From CSP1-5 sp964348275 (lineage in GTDB: Bacteria; Methylomirabilota; Methylomirabilia; Methylomirabilales; CSP1-5), in contig CAYGBT010000024.1 of NCBI GenBank assembly GCA_964348275.1, forward strand, positions 1 to 43,219: 43,219 nucleotides of DNA, read 5' to 3'. Under the pieces are notes generated by a model, which was given only the letters and a program-made list of their open reading frames with translations, did no database searches and was not told the origin of the DNA. Below, in pieces: positions 7,197 to 14,875 of this stretch (position 1 is its first letter; every line of letters begins with the position of its first letter). Both the position numbers and the translations under genes were made by a program.

Positions 7197-7949
7197 ATGA
7201 ATTCCGTGACCACTAGAAAGATCGGGAAAGTCGCTACGATTACGCTCCACCGCGGCAAAGTCAATGCGCTGAATCAGGCGACCGTCGAGGCACTCGGGAG
7301 AGAAATTGAAGAGCTGGGGCGGGACGACTCCGTTCGAAGCATCATTCTCACGGGCCAGGGAAAGTTCTTCTCCTTCGGCTTCGATGTTCCGGAATTCCTG
7401 TCCTACGCCAGGGAAAGGTTCATAAGCTACCTCACACAGTTTACAGATCTTTACACCAGACTCTTCCAGTTTCCCAAGCCCGTCATTGCAGCATTGAATG
7501 GCCACACAATTGCCGGCGGTTGTATGCTCGCGCTCGCGTGTGATCACCGACTCATGGTTGCTGAGAGGGCAAAGATCTCCCTGAACGAAATTACGTTTGG
7601 GTCATCCGTGTTCGCGGGTAGTGTTGAAATGCTCCAATACTGGGTCGGCTACAGAAACGCGCAATCTATTTTGTACTCCGGTGCCATGTATACAGCTGAG
7701 GAGGCTTTTCGCTTGGGGCTGATCGATCAGTTGAGCTCTGGGGCAGATCTTGTCAAGGATGCCGTGGCGATCTCGGAAGGATTTGCTCGAATGGACCCGG
7801 TAGCGTTCAGGAGCATCAAGGCGTTGGCCAGAGGGTCTATCGTTGAGAAAATGCGTCAGCGCGAGAGAGCGTCGATTCAGGAATTCGCTAACATATGGTA
7901 CTCCGAAGCAACGTGGAGTCGACTGAAAGACATTCACATTCGCGAATAA
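7197..7949 (+). CDS. Enoyl-CoA hydratase/isomerase (crotonase) family protein
   Basis: About 250 residues with the crotonase fold. KVNALNQATVEAL is the first signature, FFSFGFDVPEF forms the first oxyanion-hole strand, and AALNGHTIAGGCMLALACD is the second, with the CoA-binding glycines. The segment after LNEITFG reads SSVFAGSVEML, so the acidic residue of typical hydratases (E in the PGxGGT region) is not obvious; isomerase or hydrolase activity is as likely as hydration. The C-terminal helix region is of normal length. It is probably a cytosolic acyl-CoA enzyme. ATG 7197 is preferred from the promoter position; the ribosome site is weak. The adjacent gene encodes an isocitrate-lyase-family enzyme with its own promoter. 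Confidence 0.85.
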   Translation: MNSVTTRKIGKVATITLHRGKVNALNQATVEALGREIEELGRDDSVRSIILTGQGKFFSFGFDVPEFLSYARERFISYLTQFTDLYTRLFQFPKPVIAALNGHTIAGGCMLALACDHRLMVAERAKISLNEITFGSSVFAGSVEMLQYWVGYRNAQSILYSGAMYTAEEAFRLGLIDQLSSGADLVKDAVAISEGFARMDPVAFRSIKALARGSIVEKMRQRERASIQEFANIWYSEATWSRLKDIHIRE

Positions 7950-8022
7950 GCTGCACCGATTGACCTCGTTCCATCCCTGAACAGAGCCAGGGTCCGGTCC
8001 ATTGAAGTATAATTTGGCGTGC

Positions 8023-8051
8023 TTGACACCCCTGGCCCAGGAGAGGATACT
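8023..8051 (+). promoter_or_regulatory. Promoter of the 8.1-kb lyase gene, with central dyad
   Basis: TTGACA (8023-8028), 17-bp spacer, GATACT (8046-8051). The spacer holds the perfect palindrome CCTGG-C-CCAGG (8031-8041), centred between the two boxes. The leader (8052-8093) carries CCTCC followed by the ribosome site AAGGAG; no core motif is present. Confidence 0.75.
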
Positions 8052-8093
8052 GAAATCCTCCTCGTAAGCGGATCCTCACAAGGAGAATGGCTG

Positions 8094-8975
8094 ATGACGA
8101 ACCCGGGCCCAATGACCAGTGCAGCCGACCGACTGCGAGACCTCCTCGTTCGGCCCGGTCTTCTGCTCATGGTGGGATGCTACGATGCGCTTTCGGCACA
8201 GCTGGTGGAGCGTGCAGGATTTCCTCTCACCTTTATGAGCGGCTTCGGGGTCAGCGCGGCCCGACTCGGCCTCCCGGATGCCGGTCTCCTGTCGTACGGT
8301 GAGGTCGTGGATCAGGCCCGGAACATTTGCTCCGCGGTGTCAATCCCAGTCCTCGGCGACGGCGATACGGGCTACGGGAATCCTATTAATGTGAAGCGCA
8401 CCGTACGCGGCTATGCTGACGCGGGCATGGCGGCGGTGATGATCGAAGACCAAGTCTGGCCTAAGCGATGCGGACACACGCCAGGGAAGAGTGTGGTTTC
8501 CTCCAGCGAGGCCCTGGCTCGCATCCAGGCAGCGGTCGACGCGCGAAATGAGGGTGCCGACATATTAATCCTCGCCCGCACGGATGCCCGCTACACGCAT
8601 GGGCTCGCGGAAGCCATTCGCCGGGCCCGAAGTTTCGAGAAGGCCGGTGCTGACATCCTCTTCGTCGAGGCGCCGACGACGGAGGAGGAAGTCCAGGCCA
8701 TCGCCTCGGAAGTCCCTGGCCCAAAGATGGTCAACTTGATCGAGCAGGGAGAGACCCCGCTGCTGCCTCTCCTAGAGCTTGAACGTTACGGGTACAAGAT
8801 CGCCGTCTATCCGCTGACACTCCTGAGCGCCAGCATGTACGGCATGCGAGAGGCCCTGAGCGCGCTCAAAGAGGGTCGCATTGCGGAACGGCTCCTCGAT
8901 TTCAGCGAGCTGCGCGACGTGGTTGGATTTCCCGAGTATTACCGAGAAGAGGCCCGCTACGCCACGGAGGAGTGA
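8094..8975 (+). CDS. Isocitrate lyase/PEP mutase superfamily enzyme (methylisocitrate-lyase-like)
   Basis: 293 residues, a normal length for the PrpB/oxaloacetate decarboxylase/dimethylmalate lyase group. VGCYDALSAQLVERAG opens the barrel, GDGDTGYGN carries the Mg2+-binding Asp residues, and KRCGH holds the catalytic Cys of true lyases. ILARTDAR and LFVEAPTTEEE follow. It likely cleaves a 2-methylisocitrate- or dimethylmalate-type acid to pyruvate plus a dicarboxylate. The substrate cannot be assigned. It starts at ATG 8094, 8 nt after AAGGAG. It is a single-gene unit with a strong promoter. A paralogue with the same motifs heads the catabolic locus at 23.9 kb. Confidence 0.85.
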   Translation: MTNPGPMTSAADRLRDLLVRPGLLLMVGCYDALSAQLVERAGFPLTFMSGFGVSAARLGLPDAGLLSYGEVVDQARNICSAVSIPVLGDGDTGYGNPINVKRTVRGYADAGMAAVMIEDQVWPKRCGHTPGKSVVSSSEALARIQAAVDARNEGADILILARTDARYTHGLAEAIRRARSFEKAGADILFVEAPTTEEEVQAIASEVPGPKMVNLIEQGETPLLPLLELERYGYKIAVYPLTLLSASMYGMREALSALKEGRIAERLLDFSELRDVVGFPEYYREEARYATEE

Positions 8976-9092
8976 TTTGCCGGCGTGCCTGACACGGTGA
9001 GGGGTGGAGGTGGGCAAAAGTCACGTCTCGCAATAACGCTCGCTTGGTCTCATTGCGAAACGAGAGCATCCCGAAGACTGGACGTAATTATC

Positions 9093-9353
9093 ATGCTTGG
9101 CACCCTCTCGGTACTCTTAGGCTTCGCGGCGTGGGCGTCCCTGGCGGTTGGCCTGTTGAGGGGTGGACTGAACGCGGATGCGTTGGGGAAAACGTTAGCC
9201 CAGGGTGCAACCGTTTTTGCAGTTATAGGAGCGTGCGCCGGAGTGATCGCGGTCTTGCGGCGTCCCACGAGGATTCGCAACTGGATCGGGCTCGTTGCGT
9301 GTGTCGTGTGGCTTGGTCTTTTCACAGGGGCTCTCGGGCTTATCGTTCCGTAA
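9093..9353 (+). CDS. Small membrane protein, unknown
   Basis: 86 residues with three hydrophobic helices: LSVLLGFAAWASLAVGLL, then TVFAVIGACAGVIAVL, then WIGLVACVVWLGLFTGALGL. A short basic stretch (RRPTRIR) lies between helices 2 and 3. I do not recognise a family. ATG 9093 is the first Met before the first helix; the ribosome site is weak. The frame is open upstream to 8985, but that part is not membrane-like and overlaps the region after the lyase gene. It stands alone. Confidence 0.5.
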   Translation: MLGTLSVLLGFAAWASLAVGLLRGGLNADALGKTLAQGATVFAVIGACAGVIAVLRRPTRIRNWIGLVACVVWLGLFTGALGLIVP

Positions 9354-9736
9354 CAGCTGCCTCTTCGTCCACCCCCGGGCTTCAAGCAAGGCCCACTAGC
9401 AACCCAGATGCTCTCCCGGACGCGGTACCGCCCGCAAAGGTGTTTTCCTTTCCTCGATGGCATGGGACGAGGGTGTCCCATTGAGAACAAAAAGCCCCAC
9501 CATTTGTCCCATCTTATCCCATCAAAGAAAACAATTCGTTGCATGAACAAGATTTTCCTGAACTGGACGCCGGTATCCCTGCTTCGGCATCCGGTTGGCG
9601 ACGTGCTTCTTTTTAAAATAGAGGCTTATACCGAAAAGGATCATTGGAACGCTCGTTGCTGAGGAGGGGAGATGAGGAGTGGTAGACACAATGGCCCGTG
9701 GATTCGTCGTATCCGTTCGGGTGAAAGGAGGCGCAA
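9354..9736. other. Intergenic stretch before dodecin
   Basis: No supported gene. TGGGAC/GTCCCA near 9466-9482 forms a hairpin, followed by an A-run and repeated TCCCATC at about 9510-9525. The AT-rich stretch near 9612-9630 (TTCTTTTTAAAATAGAGG) may hold the dodecin promoter. No leader core was recognised. Confidence 0.4.
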
Positions 9737-9952
9737 ATGCCAGAGAGTGTCTACAAAGTGATCGAGCTGGTCGGGACCAACACCGAGTCGTGGGAGAAGG
9801 CGGCGACGGGCGCTGTCAACAGGGCTTCAAAGATCCTGCGCGACCTGCGGATCGCCGAGATCGCGCAGCTGGACATGCATCTCGATGACGGCCAGGTTCG
9901 TCCCTATCGGGCAAAGGTCAAGGTCTCCTTCAAGTACGAGGGTGGGGAATAA
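9737..9952 (+). CDS. Dodecin family flavin-binding protein
   Basis: 71 residues matching dodecin over its whole length. The N-terminus is MPESVYKVIELVGTNTESWE, the middle helix contains AVNRASKILRDLRIAEI, and the last strands are VRPYRAKVKVSFKYEG. Dodecins form hollow dodecamers that bind FMN, FAD or riboflavin pairs between aromatic residues and buffer free flavin. ATG 9737 has AGGAGG 5 nt upstream. It is a single gene. A terminator-like hairpin follows at about 9988. Confidence 0.93.
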   Translation: MPESVYKVIELVGTNTESWEKAATGAVNRASKILRDLRIAEIAQLDMHLDDGQVRPYRAKVKVSFKYEGGE

Positions 9953-9985
9953 GACGGCACATTTTAAACGGCCTACAAGGAATCT

Positions 9986-10024
9986 AGACGCCTTCTGGGT
10001 TATAATACGACCCGGGGGGGGTTC
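9986..10024 (+). terminator. Terminator-like hairpin resembling the leader-family arm
   Basis: GACGCCTTCTGGG and CCCGGGGGGGGTTCG can pair through G-C and G-U pairs. The first arm matches the GACGCCTTCTCGGG arm of the leader family. The loop contains TATAAT (10001-10006), which could act as a -10 for the next gene but lacks a -35. There is no clean T-run, so function is uncertain. Confidence 0.35.
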
Positions 10025-10111
10025 GCTTGAGAAAGGGAGCAAGACCAGGGAGGAGCCTGAAGACCGGAGCGAACGACAGCGTCAACCAGGATAGAGGAGA
10101 AGGAGCGTACC

Positions 10112-10222
10112 ATGAGGGTAGACACGTTCACTCGGATGTTGTTGCCGGCCTTCGCCATTTACCTTGCCTATATCATCCTCAAACCGATGCTTCGGGAAGG
10201 CCTCTTCGTTGACCCCAAATAG
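10112..10222 (+). CDS. 36-residue single-span membrane protein
   Basis: A short frame beginning MRVDTFTRMLLPAFAIYLAY and ending FVDPK. One hydrophobic helix covers roughly residues 9-23, with positive residues on both sides. GGAGAAGGAG ends 6 nt before the ATG, a strong ribosome site that makes translation likely despite the length. The promoter of the next gene begins inside its last codons. I do not recognise a family; small one-span proteins often modify a larger membrane complex, but nothing here shows which. Confidence 0.55.
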   Translation: MRVDTFTRMLLPAFAIYLAYIILKPMLREGLFVDPK

Positions 10223-10320
10223 CCCGAGCGTGATGCTCAACGGTTCCGGAGGAGGGGCACGGATGAAACCGGGGGAGGCATATTTCCGTGCCCACCTCCG
10301 GCCGATAGAAAGAGGGAAAA
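10209..10320 (+). promoter_or_regulatory. Leader-family copy with clear H-type pseudoknot
   Basis: TTGACC (10209-10214), 17-bp spacer, GATGCT (10232-10237). The core GATGAAACCGGGGGAGGCAT starts at 10262. GGGCACGGA (10255-10263) pairs perfectly with TCCGTGCCC (10285-10293). Loop bases GGAGG (10274-10278) pair with CCTCC (10295-10299), one A later. The ribosome site GAGGG is just downstream. There is no terminator arm, so any control here would be at translation or through RNA binding. Confidence 0.7.
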
Positions 10321-10656
10321 ATGACGCCACTCGAGATTATCGCAACCATCTTTGTCGTCTTCGTTTTAGTCACAGTATGCATTGTTGTTATCAATCCTCA
10401 AGTATGGATGAAAGTGGCTGGGCCCATATTGAAGAACTATATATTGACGTCAGTCGTGTATTTCATATTGGCAGGTATCATTGGGTACTATATTTTTGTG
10501 CGCTTGGAAATAGCAGAAGTCGCTGCGGTGATGTTGTTTACTGCACTCTTAATAGGATTGGGCTTACTTCCCTTTGGGCTTGACAGAAGGTATCCCTATC
10601 GCGGTACAGATGGCGCACTCCCAGGCGACTCCTCGCGGGTCGCACTCCTGGACTAG
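10321..10656 (+). CDS. Small multi-span membrane protein, unknown
   Basis: 111 residues with three hydrophobic helices (about residues 5-25, 38-58 and 64-86: IIATIFVVFVLVTVCIVVI, then ILTSVVYFILAGIIGYYIF, then VAAVMLFTALLIGLGLLPFG) and a polar tail. No family recognised. GAGGG lies 5-7 nt before ATG 10321. The codon use is more AT-rich than that of its neighbours, which may mean transfer or relaxed selection. It is the gene directly under the 10.2-kb pseudoknot leader. Confidence 0.6.
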   Translation: MTPLEIIATIFVVFVLVTVCIVVINPQVWMKVAGPILKNYILTSVVYFILAGIIGYYIFVRLEIAEVAAVMLFTALLIGLGLLPFGLDRRYPYRGTDGALPGDSSRVALLD

Positions 10657-10787
10657 GACCGTGTCGCCGTAGAGGCCGCTGTGGCGGACGTCGGGCCGGG
10701 GCACGGCCACCCGTCGTGAGAGTGCGGGGTGAGATAAAAAAGGTGCGGGAGGAAACGGAAGGAAGAAGGGGTGCGAGGGAGGGGAGA

Positions 10788-11345
10788 ATGAGTGAGCAGG
10801 AGAAGAAGGAAAGGCCCACAGAGTCCGTGGAAGGACTGAGTACGACCTTGGGTCGACACAAATCGAAGTTCGAACAACTCAAGCCATTGCTTTCCCAAAT
10901 GCACGACCTTTCACCGCGTGGGCAATCGGTCGTTATCGTTGCGTACCTAGACCAGTAGCTCGCCAACCTCCTGCGAGCCTTCCTTATCGATGACAGGAAG
11001 TTTGCGTACGCACTGACGACTGGAGTCGGGCCCCTAGCGACTTTCCACGCTCGCATTGAAACAGCATGTGCCTTAGGTCTCATCTCGGAGCGCGAGCGTC
11101 ACAACCTGAATATGATCCGGCAAATTCGAGCAGAATTCACGCATGGGCCAGATGTTGAGCTTTCCTTCGGGACCGCTGAGATTGAAAAAAGGTGTATGGA
11201 ATTACAGCCGCCCCGGCAGGTTGGTAGTCTCTTTAGGTTTCGGAGAGACAAGCCAGACGGCGTGTTCATGGGAACGGGTATTTTCTTACTCTTGGGACTC
11301 GTGATCCAAAGGCAAAACATGAGGCGCCAGGTAAGACCAGATTGA
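10788..11345 (+). pseudogene. MltR-like protein with in-frame amber stop
   Basis: The frame starts MSEQEKKERPTESVEGL with a strong GGAGGGGAG site. The first part ends with QSVVIVAYLDQ followed by TAG (10956-10958). The same frame continues LANLLRAFLIDDRKFAYAL, then ARIETACALGLISERER, NLNMIRQIRAEFTHG and EIEKRCMEL. This is the pattern of the MltR (mannitol operon repressor-like) family: D..L..LL, then KI..A.ALGLI, then IRN.FAH. The stop replaces a single residue in the D-x-x-L segment and nothing else is lost. Without read-through, only the first 56 codons would be made. A hydrophobic tail (GIFLLLGLVIQ) follows the domain. Confidence 0.7.
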
Positions 11346-11606
11346 AGCATTGATATAAGCCATGAAAGTGTGAGGACCGAAAAGCGTGTTCCCTTAATTG
11401 TTCGCGGCTCAAGAATTTGTGTTTCGACGCGTCTGATGCTGGACTGTGCCCGCGGTTATCAGGGAAAGGGGTCACGTCCTGTGGTGAGGCGTTGTTTTCT
11501 ACCGGGTGGGTTTGCCTTTTGAAATCTATGGATATCGGCAATTCGCGCACCGGACGTCAGGGCACCGGTTGCAGATTTCGCGGACGACCGCTGAAGGGAG
11601 GAGCGT
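11346..11606. other. Intergenic stretch
   Basis: No gene is supported. GGGCACCGG-like repeats near 11550-11570 could form a weak hairpin. No promoter of the repeated type was seen. Confidence 0.4.
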
Positions 11607-11909
11607 ATGCGGGGTGTGAGCTTTGATTTGTTTTTTGTATACGGCAAAGGACTAGATGATTTGAACGAACTCCTTGAGTCCAACGTCCGCTTCGTATTTA
11701 AGATCCACCGAAGGAAGAGGGGGAAGAGTGGCTGGGCCGTGTGGCGTCACAACAAGCATCGTGGCGACGTGAGACTGATAAAGCAGGATGGGACCTTTCG
11801 GGGACGAATCACGGATAGGTCAGAAGGCCTCCTGACGGGAGCCTTTCTGAGCTGGATCGTAAGGAACGCAGGCAACCTGATCCACGGTATTGACATTCGA
11901 ATGAGGTAG
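11607..11909 (+). CDS. Hypothetical protein, 100 residues
   Basis: The product starts MRGVSFDLFFVYGKGLDDLN and is rich in basic residues in the middle (KIHRRKRGKSGW). It has no signal peptide and only a weakly hydrophobic stretch at LTGAFLSWIVRNAGNLIHGI. The ribosome site GGGAGGAG is 4 nt before the ATG, which supports expression. Family unknown. It lies between the broken MltR-like gene and a PilZ gene that has its own promoter, so it appears to be a separate unit. Confidence 0.5.
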   Translation: MRGVSFDLFFVYGKGLDDLNELLESNVRFVFKIHRRKRGKSGWAVWRHNKHRGDVRLIKQDGTFRGRITDRSEGLLTGAFLSWIVRNAGNLIHGIDIRMR

Positions 11910-11957
11910 CAGACGGCATGGCAGAGGAGTCAGCGTGAACCATCCGTGGTATGGCCC

Positions 11958-12094
11958 TTGACATCCCCAGCCCAGTTGAAAATACTAGGTCCCCGCTCGG
12001 AGGTATCGGCGAGGAGCCGAGGTGCGTACAGAGCCCCAGCACAGCCCTAGGCGAACGAAAAATATCTGACACTGGATAGGGTGCAGGAAGGATC
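11958..12094 (+). promoter_or_regulatory. Promoter and degenerate leader of PilZ gene
   Basis: TTGACA (11958-11963), 17-bp spacer, AATACT (11981-11986). The leader has GAGCCGAGGTGCGTACAGAG near 12015, a degraded relative of the leader core. GGAAGGATC precedes the start codon. No terminator arm is visible. Confidence 0.6.
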
Positions 12095-12580
12095 ATGAAC
12101 GCGTTCGGCTATTTGGGGGAGGCCGGGCTTGTGAAACGAACCAGGACCGAAAGACGGCGCTACGCCAGAAAGGCCCTCAGAGGCCAAGTGAGCGGACGGA
12201 TTAAATTGACTCAGAGCGTTTCCCCCCTCGATCTCAGCCTCGGTGAGGTCCAGATCGAGCACTCCGAGATCGTCAGGCCCGGGACCACCATGTTTCTGAT
12301 CCTCTTCTTTCCTAGCCATCAGATGACCCTGAAGTGCACGGTTGTCCGCTCGAGCGTACACGGCACCGTGACCCAAGATGACGGCGAGCGCGAACTCATC
12401 TATCGGACTGGCTTAGAGTTTCTCAGCACTTCGGAAGACGTCCGCCGAGTTATCGGGACATACATCAGCACTTCTCTGGATGAGGAGGATGAAAGCGGCG
12501 GGCTTTCTGAGATCTGGGAAGGGCCTTCGGGTTTACCATACCTTGCAGTTGACACATCTGGATCGTCCAGCGGGATGTGA
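12095..12580 (+). CDS. PilZ-domain protein
   Basis: 161 residues. After about 20 residues comes RTERRRYARKALRGQ, containing the RRxxR c-di-GMP-binding motif. The usual D/NxSxxG turn reads DLSLGEVQIEH, so the last Gly is replaced and affinity may differ. It then runs EIVRPGTTMFLILFF to FRTGLEFL-type sequence (YRTGLEFLS) near residue 110, as in the 14.3-kb PilZ protein, to which it is clearly related. The acidic tail (DEEDES) is unique. It is probably a cytosolic c-di-GMP receptor. It has its own promoter 110 nt upstream and meets a convergent gene after 17 nt. Confidence 0.8.
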   Translation: MNAFGYLGEAGLVKRTRTERRRYARKALRGQVSGRIKLTQSVSPLDLSLGEVQIEHSEIVRPGTTMFLILFFPSHQMTLKCTVVRSSVHGTVTQDDGERELIYRTGLEFLSTSEDVRRVIGTYISTSLDEEDESGGLSEIWEGPSGLPYLAVDTSGSSSGM

Positions 12581-12597
12581 ACCCCTGCCCGGACGAC

Positions 12598-13227
12598 TTA
12601 TTTTTCTCGAGACTCTGCGTTGGGAGCTTGACCTGCTGGCAGTTTGAAATTCCCGAGGATATTCTCCACCTTCCTGAGGTTACGGCTGATCCCTTCCGAC
12701 CCCTCGAGAACCGCTTCCTCGTCTGCTCGAGCTTTGACCTTCCCTTGCACCGTACTGAGCTCCTTGATAGTCAAGGCCTGTTGCTCCTGGATCGCTTTCA
12801 GGGCTGAGGTGGTTCTCTTGAAGTTGCTGTCGAGAAGTTCCACGAACTCTTGGAGGTCGTCGTCACGGCGAACTCGAAGAGAGAGCGGGAGATCACCCTC
12901 CTTCCCTCTCCGCAGGATCTGCTCGATCCGGTACAGGTGACCGGAGAACTTATTGGTGACGAAATAGCTCAGGACGCAGGAGGCGAGCATACTGATCAAG
13001 ACGGCAAACCAGATGCGGACGTCCGTCAGAGCGTGGAGATTCCACAACCTTGGTGGGTTATCCGGATTGGGGAATGGTCCCACGAGGGACGTGTTCAGGG
13101 GGAATAAGATTAAAAGCATCAGCACGATCACGAAGACGAACAGGGGAATCAGAGAGAGGACAAAATACTTCTGCTGGATCGGGTGAACGTTATATCTTCG
13201 GCGCGGCAGGGGTACGCGCAGCTCCAT
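12598..13227 (-). CDS. Membrane protein with HAMP domain and coiled coil
   Basis: 209 residues. TM1 (about 17-40) contains FVLSLIPLFVFVIVLMLLIL. A periplasmic loop of about 25 residues follows, then TM2 (about 62-82) with FAVLISMLASCVLSYFV. A HAMP segment follows (NKFSGHLYRIEQILRRG to VRRDDDLQEFVELL), then a coiled coil (ALKAIQEQQALTIKELSTV). No kinase, cyclase or methyl-accepting output domain is present, so it may be a signalling adapter or a reduced receptor. I chose ATG 13227 because AAAGGGG lies about 6 nt upstream; ATG 13233 is also in frame. Confidence 0.78.
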   Translation of the reverse strand: MELRVPLPRRRYNVHPIQQKYFVLSLIPLFVFVIVLMLLILFPLNTSLVGPFPNPDNPPRLWNLHALTDVRIWFAVLISMLASCVLSYFVTNKFSGHLYRIEQILRRGKEGDLPLSLRVRRDDDLQEFVELLDSNFKRTTSALKAIQEQQALTIKELSTVQGKVKARADEEAVLEGSEGISRNLRKVENILGNFKLPAGQAPNAESREK

Positions 13228-13404
13228 TTTCATCCCCTTTGATGATCGCGGCGGGCCCAAGGGCGTACCCGAATAGTCATCGCCCTGTGGGCTCTTTGGG
13301 CCGGAACGGTCATGCCCAAAAGGGCATATCTACTTGTAAGTAAAGTTTTTTGGAGTACCCGCCAGAGGACCCGGTGTTGCCAGACTTCGGCCCTGTCAAC
13401 ATGC

Positions 13405-13584
13405 TTGACACCCTGCGCACACTAGAGGATACTGAGGTTCCCCCGGGAGGTTCAGGGGTGGACCCGGGGGAGGCATAGTCGTGAACCAGCCTCAAAGACA
13501 ATCGACAGCCCTCGACCAAACCCGACAGCATCTCAGGCGAAGCATGCCCCGCGACGGCCTTTTGTTTTTCAGGAGGATGTCTTT
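13405..13584 (+). promoter_or_regulatory. Leader-family copy with H-type pseudoknot, before GNAT gene
   Basis: TTGACA (13405-13410), 17-bp spacer, GATACT (13428-13433). The core GGTGGACCCGGGGGAGGCAT starts at about 13457. GGTTCA (13449-13454) pairs with TGAACC (13482-13487). GAGGC (13470-13474) in the loop pairs with GCCTC (13489-13493), one A later. This is the same layout as at 10.2 kb with a different stem sequence. A GACGGCCTTTTGTTTTTC tail at about 13552 resembles a terminator end, but a full stem was not found. Confidence 0.7.
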
Positions 13585-14184
13585 ATGAGAGGCTACCCGA
13601 AGGTGGAACGATTGCGCGACGGAACAACCGTTCTATTACGCCCCATGGCCGACGGGGACCAGGTCCGCGTGAAAGCCTTCTACAAGGGATTGCCCGAAGA
13701 GGACCGCCTCTTCCTGCGTGACGACGTGACCCGCAACGAGGTGGTGGACCGCTGGTTCGCTGAGCTCAACTACGAGCGAGTGTTGCCAATCCTCGCCCTG
13801 ACCGAGGGTGATTTGGAGGTCATCGCCTGCGCCACCCTCCACCGGTACCCCCAAGGATGGCAGCGCCACGTGGGCGAGATCCGCATTGTCGTGGCCCCTC
13901 CCTTCCAGCGCCGTGGCCTGGGAAGTCTCATGGCGCGCATTATCATTGCCGAAGCCCTCAAAGCCGGACTGGACAAATTGGTGGCCGCGATGATGACCGA
14001 TCAGACGCGTGCCCGGAAGGCGTTTAGCCAGCTCGGCTTCATTCCCGAGGCGACCCTTAAGGACCAGGTCAGGGACCTCAGGGGGCGGACCCACGATCTG
14101 CTCATCATGACGCGGGACGTCAAGGCGCTCTGGGATGAGCTGGAGCGGGTCGACACGGCTCATAGCCGTCCCATGGAGCACTAA
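13585..14184 (+). CDS. GNAT-family N-acetyltransferase
   Basis: 199 residues. The N-terminal part (VERLRDGTTVLLRPMADGD) is typical of Pat-like GNATs. The acetyl-CoA site is VAPPFQRRGLGSLMARIII, which has the Q/RxxGxG/A motif, near residues 97-115. TRARKAFSQLGFIPEATL follows. It transfers acetyl from acetyl-CoA to an unknown amine, protein lysine or small molecule. AGGAGG lies 9 nt before ATG 13585. The long structured leader suggests conditional expression. Confidence 0.85.
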   Translation: MRGYPKVERLRDGTTVLLRPMADGDQVRVKAFYKGLPEEDRLFLRDDVTRNEVVDRWFAELNYERVLPILALTEGDLEVIACATLHRYPQGWQRHVGEIRIVVAPPFQRRGLGSLMARIIIAEALKAGLDKLVAAMMTDQTRARKAFSQLGFIPEATLKDQVRDLRGRTHDLLIMTRDVKALWDELERVDTAHSRPMEH

Positions 14185-14317
14185 CAGGGCCTCAAGATCC
14201 TGGTCCATCTCCAGTACAACCGTTGACGGGCCATGCAGTTAGAGCGTGGGGACGACACCGACTCGACTACCCAAGGCAATATACGGGGATTCAGGAGTAG
14301 CCGAATCTCGATCTGAC

Positions 14318-14635
14318 CTACTTCACCTCCACGGGTTGTTCCAGAAATTCCAGTCCGCTCCGGAAAATCAAGACCTGCTCCCCATCGGGCAGTACGTCTG
14401 ACCGGTGGATTTCCGACCGAACCACGCGGGACCGCGCCCTCATGTCACGCCCTGCCAGCGTGAGGATTAGGTCGACGATCGTGCCTGGTCGGACGACTTC
14501 GGCGTGCTCAATCATTGCCCCTCCGAGGCTGATATCCACGAGTACCACGTCATAGACGGCATTGACCTGCCCCTTGGTTCCGCTTTCCAAGAGAACCCGG
14601 GGATATCGCCGCCTCTCTGGCCGTTTTTCTTCCAT
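14318..14635 (-). CDS. PilZ-domain protein, single domain
   Basis: 105 residues, essentially only the PilZ domain. KRPERRRYPRVLLES has the RxxxR motif and VLVDISLGGAMIEH has DxSxxG, so c-di-GMP-binding residues are complete. EVVRPGTIVDLIL and FRSGLEFLEQP match the 12.1-kb protein. It is a minimal c-di-GMP receptor that would act through a partner. The leader upstream (minus strand) has competing GC hairpins. Confidence 0.85.
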   Translation of the reverse strand: MEEKRPERRRYPRVLLESGTKGQVNAVYDVVLVDISLGGAMIEHAEVVRPGTIVDLILTLAGRDMRARSRVVRSEIHRSDVLPDGEQVLIFRSGLEFLEQPVEVK

Positions 14636-14720
14636 CAGAGATCCTCTTCGTGTACCTCAGTCCGGGGGCTCCCCCTCCTGGGGGTATCGGTCCCGCTGTG
14701 TCCTCCTTCACGTCGAACCA
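14636..14720 (-). promoter_or_regulatory. PilZ leader with mutually exclusive GC hairpins
   Basis: Three runs, GGGGG (14664-14668), CCCCC (14671-14675) and GGGGG (14680-14684), allow the middle run to pair with either neighbour. A GATACC sequence lies beside them on the minus strand, but no -35 at 17 bp was found. The ribosome site region follows directly. Confidence 0.4.
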
Positions 14721-14875
14721 CGTGGTATCGTGGCGGGGAGTAGCCAGAGGTAGCAAAGGGTGTGCCAGATAATGCCCACCATTGACGGAAGGCCCGACGT
14801 TTTCACCTCCTGTATCAGAGTCGGCAGTTGATGCATCGAGGTGTGGCCTCTCCTTGAGGTGCCCGCAGTTTGGGC

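Noticed and set aside
10001..10006. TATAAT as promoter of the 36-residue gene
   Set aside because: No -35 box at 16-18 bp, and it lies in the loop of a hairpin. Noted but not called as a promoter.
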